Source: Hennigella sp045641165
GTDB lineage: Bacteria > Bacillota_I > Bacilli_A > Mycoplasmatales > Mycoplasmoidaceae
NCBI GenBank assembly: GCA_045641165.1
Contig: JAZUGL010000013.1
Span: 1 to 17,377 of the forward strand
DNA: 17,377 nt
Direction of reading: 5' to 3'
Below, in pieces: positions 16,554-17,377 of this stretch. The notes below the pieces were generated by a model that worked only from the letters and a program-made list of their open reading frames with translations, was not told the DNA's origin and made no database searches. Numbering within the stretch: the first letter of the stretch is position 1; each line of letters begins with the position of its first letter. The position numbers and the translations under genes are program-made.

Positions 16554-17000
16554 TTACTTCGTAATATTTACTTTTCCTTTAGCGTCAGTAATTATTTTGT
16601 TTGCTCCTTTGCTAACCTTATCTACGCTAACTTCGATAGGATTGCTTAAAGGTTTTTTACCAGCAATAATTTTAATTATTGCTTTAGAGTTTTTTGAAAG
16701 CATTCTTTTAGCTATCAATGTTTTACGATCAACAACTTTCATGTTTGCAATTTGGTCAGTTGTTAAAACTAAAACTTTTTTTGCAAAGTTAACATTGTTG
16801 AATCCAACCTTAGGAATCTTACGATATAAAGGAGTTTGTCCACCTTCAAAACCTTGTCTAACATTTCCAGACTTTCTAGCATGTTGACCTTTTTGTCCTC
16901 TAGTGGATCTTTTGCCCATACCAGAACCATAGCCACGACCTAGGGTCTTAACTTTGTGTCCTCTTGAGCCTTTTTTATATTTTAAATTATTAAGCTTCAT
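16554..17000 (-). CDS. rplO: 50S ribosomal protein L15
   Basis: L15 is a late-assembly large-subunit protein. It has 148 residues. The glycine- and arginine-rich N-terminal tail is typical: KGSRGHKVKTLGRGYGSGMGKRSTRGQKGQHARKSGNVRQGFEGGQTPLYRKIPKVGF, followed by the globular domain ending in a lysine-rich stretch. The ATG at 17000 has AAGGAG upstream, and that site begins in the TAA stop of rpsE. rpmD (L30), which sits between rpsE and rplO in many bacteria, is absent. Confidence 0.98.
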   Translation of the reverse strand: MKLNNLKYKKGSRGHKVKTLGRGYGSGMGKRSTRGQKGQHARKSGNVRQGFEGGQTPLYRKIPKVGFNNVNFAKKVLVLTTDQIANMKVVDRKTLIAKRMLSKNSKAIIKIIAGKKPLSNPIEVSVDKVSKGANKIITDAKGKVNITK

Positions 17001-17012
17001 AATTTAGTCTCC

Positions 17013-17377
17013 TTATAGCTCGCTGACCTTTTTGTCACGCATACTAGCAATGTAAGAAGGAGTTTTTTGCGCCTTCAAACCATTGATAGTTGCTCTGATC
17101 ATATTGACAGCTGTGTTCTTGCCTAAGTTTTTTGTATAAACGTCTTTAAAACCAGCAAGTTCAATAACTGCACGGATAGCACCGCCAGCAACAATACCTG
17201 TACCTTCTGGTGCTGGCTTTAATAAAACTCTAGCTGCACATGATTTACCAAGTACTTCATGATATAAAGATCCTTTTTTATTCATAGTTACTCTAGTAAT
17301 ATTGTTCTTAGCATTCTTAGTTGCTTTTTTCATAGCATTAGGAATTTCTACAGATTTTCCCATACCAAAACCTACTT
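17013..17377 (-). CDS. rpsE: 30S ribosomal protein S5, N-terminus cut off by window edge
   Basis: S5 takes part in decoding accuracy on the small subunit. About 121 residues of the C-terminal part are in the window and the frame is open to base 17377. The Met at 17363 is internal: the preceding VGFG, reading VGFGMGKSVEIPNAMKKA, matches the conserved GxVGFGxGKAxEVPxAIxKA helix entry. Then come LLKPAPEGTGIVAGGAIRAVIELAGFKDVYTKNLGKNTAVNMIRATINGL, diagnostic for S5. The stop TAA leads into the rplO ribosome binding site. Confidence 0.97.
   Translation of the reverse strand, partial: VGFGMGKSVEIPNAMKKATKNAKNNITRVTMNKKGSLYHEVLGKSCAARVLLKPAPEGTGIVAGGAIRAVIELAGFKDVYTKNLGKNTAVNMIRATINGLKAQKTPSYIASMRDKKVSEL

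Noticed and set aside
1..17377. Searched by eye for tRNA genes, CRISPR repeats, insertion sequences, direct repeats of variable surface lipoproteins and defence genes.
   Set aside because: None was found; spacers are all about 100 bases or less and contain only promoters and terminators.

Overview
The window is a 17.4-kb piece of chromosome from a mycoplasma (Mollicutes). The base composition is strongly AT-rich. Nearly every gene needs TGA read as tryptophan (translation table 4); for example parE, pncB, metG, rpoA, rpsK, map, secY and the small hpf gene all run through in-frame TGA at positions where the family has Trp or tolerates it. The spc/alpha ribosomal cluster lacks rpmD between rpsE and rplO, as in other mycoplasmas. 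A member of the hominis/synoviae-type mycoplasmas is plausible, but I cannot fix the species from sequence alone.

Layout from left to right: (1) 1-3362, minus strand: parE-parC, topoisomerase IV, with parC cut by the window edge. (2) 3363-3414: a short divergent promoter region built from two copies of a 12-bp palindrome. (3) 3415-5478, plus strand: nicotinate phosphoribosyltransferase (pncB) and an unassigned five-helix membrane protein, ended by a hairpin terminator shared with the converging unit. (4) 5489-8630, minus strand: lysS, an unrecognised 334-residue protein and rpe, nearly abutting. (5) 8659-8686: a 28-bp perfect-palindrome terminator. (6) 8692-9562, minus strand: a DJ-1/PfpI-family protein and a short ribosome hibernation factor. 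(7) 9612-11147, minus strand: metG. (8) 11200-11219: terminator of the ribosomal operon. (9) 11241-17377, minus strand: rpsE (partial), rplO, secY, adk, map, infA, rpmJ, rpsM, rpsK, rpoA, rplQ. This is the spc operon fused to the alpha operon in the ancestral bacterial order.

How the genes work together: most are core information-processing genes (chromosome decatenation, Lys and Met charging, N-terminal Met removal, ribosome, RNA polymerase alpha, Sec translocation). A few serve nucleotide and NAD supply (adk, pncB) and the pentose phosphate pathway (rpe). The DJ-1/hpf pair looks like a small stress or stationary-phase unit. Genes that appear first in their transcript have a -10 box only about 12-19 nt before the ATG and no Shine-Dalgarno sequence, whereas most operon-internal genes have one, often overlapping the preceding stop codon.

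No stretch longer than about 100 bases lacks a gene. I saw no mobile element, CRISPR array, tRNA or rRNA. I did not find a convincing new multi-gene system; the least explained items are the 334-residue protein at 6144-7148 and the membrane protein at 4516-5478.
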